Notes under the pieces: model-generated
Seen by the model: the letters and a program-made list of their open reading frames with translations, nothing else
Databases searched by the model: none
Told to the model about the DNA's origin: nothing
In this document: positions 59,101 to 64,000 of the stretch, one piece after another
Layout: each line of letters opens with the position of its first letter
How positions within the stretch are numbered: position 1 is the first letter of the stretch
Program-made: the position numbers and the translations under genes
Source: Panopea generosa
Lineage: Eukaryota > Mollusca > Bivalvia > Adapedonta > Hiatellidae
Length of the DNA stretch: 64,000 bases
NCBI GenBank assembly: GCA_029582155.1
Contig: CM055895.1
Span: forward strand, 45,892,750 to 45,956,749
Direction: 5' to 3'

Positions 59101-62100
59101 TATCGTTTAGTGTTGAAATTTCAATTGCAGCTTTGTAGGAAGAGATAAAAATATTGAAATTGATTCACAGGGGCTAGTCTGTATCACAATCACCTTGTAT
59201 CATACACCAAATTGTGCAATTTGCACTCCAAGAGTGGGATTTTGTGCAGGAACGGAAGAAGATATGAGAGTTACATCGAATAAACCACTTCTGGCATTAA
59301 ATTGATGGGTTAGGGTGATCACATTTAATGATTAGGCACTGTGGAGGGGAGTCTTAAATAAATAATTCAGAACTTCTTTCTTGTATATAAAATGTAAGTT
59401 GTAGGTAATCTTAGATGTTTTATTAATTTTTGATCACGCAAAATAATTTTGAATTAAAGATATTAAGTTTTGAAGTAACATTTTCACAATTTTGTTGTTA
59501 TTTGAGCTGCTGTTTACACATTTTGTAATCTGAAGTATTTGAACAATTTGAAACAAATCGCTGAGAATGGTATTGTTTTGGTGAAAATTGCATTCTGCAA
59601 AGTAAGAATTTTGATTTGTCTTGGTAAGATGAATGGTAGGCAAGAACATTGAAAACGAGATTGTGAGTGAATGCTTGACTGTTCACAAAATCTCAGTTAG
59701 TTGCCTTTTCTTCTCTATATAATTCCTAGTCATTTGTTATGTTTAAGGTGCCAACCTTTAAGGTAAACGCGCAGGTGTCGAGAGCGTTGCCATGGAGGAC
59801 AGACGAGTTGTAAGACATGACAACGCGCCCGGCATCTATTACACCTTGTAATGTGATAAACCTTATGCTATTATCGGGTTGATTGGATTAACCAGAGACA
59901 TTTAATCAGCAATACGCTGTCAGAGCCAGGTAGAAATAATATTACTACCTTTGTATATGTATAAGTTTTTATTTATTCTCGCGCTTTGAACTGAGTCATT
60001 TTGGCGAGCCGGATAAGATAATTATTAAAAAAAAATAAAATGATTATTGTAAATATGTGTAGTTGATGATGGCTGATGATTATTTACTTTGAAGTTTAAG
60101 TATTTATTTATTTTATTATATATATATTTTTTTTTTAGCAGTAGTTTAACTGATTATTTTAATTACTAATATTTATGTAAATGCTATATAAGGCATTCTT
60201 TGATGACTTAAAATTGATGATTAATTATTAAGAATTTAATTATTTTTTCTCTACCTTGTGCAATCTAGTGAAGAGTTAAACAGTTATTTTGTGTGGATAA
60301 ATGTTACTATGGTTATTTTTTACGAAGCGTCCGGAGGGTCGGGTTTCTTGGTCGATAGCGGTGACACAAATCTAGTATCACAGCAAACAGCACGCAAGGC
60401 GGATGTTGTATTCTTCATTTTAATTCACACAGGTTCAAAATTATAACAATTAGTTCAATAACAATTACAATGCACATATATTTTATGCACACGGTTTCCA
60501 ATAGTGTCTTATAATTGAAAGCAAATATTTCACGCAGTAAATTTCACACAGTAATTTAAAACTCTATTTTTCTATATCATGTTTCTATATTTATTTTCCT
60601 TGTTATGTTAAGGATGCATGTCTTTATATACCTGTGTCCAAGACCTGACATATGGAGCACATATTTTAAGTAATGGATTTCACAGGAAATAACACAATAA
60701 CTTATTGAGACAAGTGATTACCATAACAATGGCTTAGTTTAAAACATATCAAAGTATTATTTAAAATGGTTCACACCTAATCACAATTATGCAAACATGG
60801 CTTTGCACCTATTTATGGATAAAATGAAGTTGAGACATGAGAAATATGCCAGATAAATTAGGGTTTAAATAGTTTTAAATGAAAATAAATGTAGCTTCCT
60901 TAATAACAAAGAAATTGCGCTAAATGACAAAAATGTTAATACTATTATAATCAACTGGATTATAAAGTTAGAGACACATGTCAAAATACAGAGTTTGTTT
61001 TGTTTGAAAAATCATAATGTCATTTTATTTTAAATCAACAATAAAAATAAATCTTACAAAAATTTGTTATACAATTTTATCATATTTTAAGGCATAATAT
61101 ATTTACTATATGTAATACCTATATGTTAGTCCAGACACTTTCACTTATAGCACAAATAAATTTATTAATGATATCAAAAGCATCCGACTCGACCTGAACC
61201 TTCAACAGAAATGATTTCTGTTGATTGTATATCTGTGCACACTAATTGTGCTTGGTTGCTATGGTAAAATTTTATTTATTAGACAATATTGTTAGCAACT
61301 GTGTATATCGCACAGTAATTGTCAATATAAGAATATCAACAAACTAGAGTATGCCATAAAACCCCCAACAATATTATTATTGTTGCTGGTATTATAGGTG
61401 TGACTTAAAATGATTGTAGCTGCACAGGTATCCTAAATTTAAGTGAACTGAATAGTATATTAGTCTGTTTTAGTTAATAGTCGTGTGTAGCTCTCTATTG
61501 AATGCCCATGATACTAATAACATCGTTTTACATTCCATATAACCCTGTACATGAGTACATTGTAATTTATATACATTAATTTGTATATTTTTATTGTACT
61601 TGTAAAATGTAGTAAAAAACTTCTTAAAGTGAAAACATATTTTTATTTATAATATATTGGTAGGTTCCGTTATATAATAGATTGAGCTACACAAGTAGAT
61701 GGTTTATTAAGTCATTTATAGTATTTATTTAAATGTGTTTGTCAGCCTTGCAATATTTTATTAGTACACCACATTATTAAAATGTGACCAACCCCCGCTA
61801 ATCTCCCATGGTGTATCACATAGTGGTACATAATGGATTAAAATTGTGTTAAAAAATGATTTAATGAAATTGTGATATTTGTAAAAAAGCACCCAGCAGA
61901 TTGCTCGTACCTAAAAAGCACCATAATTAAAGAATATTGTAAAAAAAACAACATATCCTCTCAGATCAGATGAGAACTGATTAGCAGAAGTTGGTCACTA
62001 TACATTTATGCAGTAGTCTTGTGTAATTCTATAATGAATATCCTGGAATTTCCTAACCACCATATTCCTTAGATTGACTCCAATCATACAATATAAAATG

Positions 62101-62664
62101 GAATCATTGAGTAAGTTTTATGAAGAAGAAGAAGAATATTTTATTGATTTAAACTATATATAGTTTCTCATCAAATTACAATGTTGTAATAACGTGTAAA
62201 TAATTAAACACAATAACAGTGCAGTTAAGTCACAGGATTAATGATGCGAGTCATATTTGGCCTTCAATTAATATAATAATAAAAATAATTGGCATTTTTT
62301 CACACTTCACTACATACAGATGAACACCTTTAATTCAGTCTGCCAATTTACACCTCTGTCTAGCTTGTTAGAATTAAACACAGATATGAACAAACAAAAA
62401 AAGAGAAATATTGTGAAATATATGGCAGAAATGTAAGTATTTAGCAACAGAGAAAGATTCATATGGTTCTTGGTACAAAATAATAACTGTAAAAAGTCGA
62501 CATAAATATCGTTTATTATTTAACTAGCTTATTGTTGATAATATTTCTGCAACACACAAAAGCAAAGATACTGGTAAGAAGTTACAATTGAAAAGATTTG
62601 GTGTGATTTTTGAAAGTTGCACACATTTACATGTAACAGATTTGAAGTAAAATAAAACATTAAA

Positions 62665-62702
62665 ACTGGATATGACATATATAACCTGAAATGTGTTAAT
62701 GG
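62665..62702 (+). mobile_element. SINE family 1, short 3' fragment
   Basis: actggatatgacatatataa followed by cctgaaatgtgtt, as at 3680 and 63594. Confidence 0.7.
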
Positions 62703-63400
62703 CATTAAGGAAGTATATCAGGATTTTTTCAAAATTTAAAAAAAACATATTTTTTTCCAACAAATCATGCCTATTTATACTCACTGACGCTGTATTGCAA
62801 AAGGTTATCTAATTAAATGTGCCAAAATAATATATTGCAACGGAATTTTCTAACTTTAGTTATGGGCTTTGGTTAAATTAAAATACCATAGATTTCCTGC
62901 TTAAAATTGCAGCATATTTTGTGATGTATTAAATGAGCCACATGTTTTCATTTTGATTTCAAATTAATCAGCCATCATCAGGTTTACACATAAAATTTAC
63001 ATCTTAGAATGAGTCCAAATGACGATGTGAAGATTGTCAAGCCATATTTGAAGATGATTTCTATAGTTTTTGTAATTTTTGCCTATGGATAGAACTTCAT
63101 GAAACTTCCCAGTATTTAAAAGGACTTTATCAGGAAAAAATGATATAAATGTCTTAAAAAATAAAATTATTTCTAAAATGGTTAAAATACATCTCATTAT
63201 CATTAATAGACAAAATTCAAATGGCTTAGTATGTTAAAGCCATAATAACTTACAAAAATTGCTATTGGCATTGAAATGGTAAACTTAAAACAAAATTCCC
63301 ATTCTAGAAATAGACAACACTTAAATACTGCTAGACGAACTTCACATTGTCATTCGGACCCTTTCTAAGATGAAACAACGTTTATTTGAATAAATTTGAA
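62703..63400. mobile_element. MITE family R: two halves in opposite orientation
   Basis: 62703-62965 is the inverted right half (taaggaagtatatcaggatt, ccaaaataatatattgcaa). 63118-63400 is the left half on the plus strand (ggactttatcagg, cacttaaatactgc, ctaagatgaaac). They are separated by about 150 unrelated bases. Confidence 0.6.
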
Positions 63401-63413
63401 ATAACTTAGTCGG

Positions 63414-63645
63414 GTCCTACGTGGCCAAGTGGTCTAAGGCGCTGTCTTAAGGTCACTTACCTCTCGCCGGTAAGGTCGTAGGTACGAGTTTGCTTGCTCT
63501 AAAAACTTTATGTGAGAAAGTTTCCAGTTACTTGTGGAAGGACAGTGGTTTTACTCAGTCCGACCCAGTCTGAGGTCTTCCTCCACCAGTAAAACTGGAT
63601 ATGCTATATATAACCTGAAATGTGTTGAACCCCATTAAAAAAAAC
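63414..63645 (+). mobile_element. SINE family 1, full copy
   Basis: The head is cgtggccaagtggtctaagg, the B-box aggtacgagttt, and the body has gagaaagtttccagttactt, gaggtcttcctccaccag, aaaactggatatgc and cctgaaatgtgttgaac, followed by an A-rich tail. Confidence 0.9.
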
Positions 63646-63757
63646 AAAATAAACTTGGTAGATCTACTTATATGAATAGTTTATTTCAAACAAAACAATT
63701 TTTAAAAATTAGATAGATAAATCCAAGTCTTTTCTAGGGCTCCTATTGGTCCCTTAA

Positions 63758-64000
63758 CCCTTTACTCCATAGATATGCGTTTTCCCGCACCAATCACAGA
63801 AGGTCATTGAAAACAGTGCAGGAAGAGTTTGGACACCTCTAATATTGAAAACATTTATTCACCACGTATCAGCAATGGGTGAATTATGTTTATATCAACT
63901 ATCAGAGTGGAAAACAGTGCAGGAAGAGTCCAGATTGCTCGTAACTGTTTTCAAAGGCCTTCTGTGATTGATGCTGGAAAACACGTATCTATGGAGTAAA
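63758..64000. mobile_element. piggyBac-like MITE, copy 3 (runs off the window)
   Basis: The left end is TTAA (63754-63757) followed by CCCTTTACTCCATAGATATG. The right half is the complement, up to tctatggagtaaa at the window edge, so the closing GGG-TTAA should lie just outside. It is foldback-like with long arms. Confidence 0.85.

Larger units (their letters stand above)
58448..64000. other. Region upstream of the helicase gene
   Basis: It contains the helicase 5' UTR and promoter (to about 58600), a run of degenerate cgtccca motifs (59010-59100), AT-rich sequence, and at the far end SINE 1, family R halves and a piggyBac-like MITE. No gene is recognised. Confidence 0.7.

Overview
The window is AT-rich eukaryotic DNA with small exons, GT..AG introns of up to about 8.4 kb, and very dense repeats. 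It contains no prokaryotic signals. The tRNA-headed SINEs, the pearl-like element with a tandem core and the abundant minisatellites suggest a marine invertebrate, most likely a bivalve mollusc. That placement is an inference. Two protein-coding genes can be reconstructed, and they are transcribed towards each other.

(1) Plus strand, 4198-27752: the 3' part of a Na+/Ca2+ exchanger gene (SLC8/NCX family). Eight exons join in frame and encode the last 585 residues: the end of the large cytosolic loop, Ca2+-binding domains CBD1 and CBD2, the C-terminal membrane half with the second alpha-repeat, and the natural stop. The exons for the N-terminal membrane half lie upstream of the window. Its introns carry SINEs, foldback elements and three large tandem-repeat fields: a 19-bp unit at 12.1-13.0 kb, a 48-bp unit at 18.4-20.3 kb and a 56-bp unit at 20.9-23.3 kb.

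(2) Minus strand, 58447-44934: a complete DEAD-box RNA helicase of the DDX5/DDX17 (p68/p72; Rm62) type. Twelve coding exons join without a frame break into 683 residues, with all the expected helicase motifs and a Gly/Arg/Ser-rich tail. A perfect CRE palindrome lies about 107 bp upstream of the start codon. A GC-richer, exon-like block in the 3-kb intron between coding exons 10 and 11 would bring in an immediate stop, so it is a candidate poison exon.

The intergenic region (27.8-44.9 kb) and the region upstream of the helicase (58.5-64 kb) are made of repeats. They hold hAT-like MITEs with target-site duplications, TTAA-flanked piggyBac-like MITEs (one nested in another element), a 472-bp element with perfect 20-bp terminal inverted repeats, a truncated LINE 3' end, a pearl-like element with a 174-bp tandem core, and a 3.5-kb field of a 34-bp minisatellite that gives misleading long open frames. 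I found no new multi-gene system. The most useful leads are the candidate poison exon, unusual residues at predicted Ca2+-binding positions of the exchanger, and several transposon structures that can be resolved from the sequence alone.
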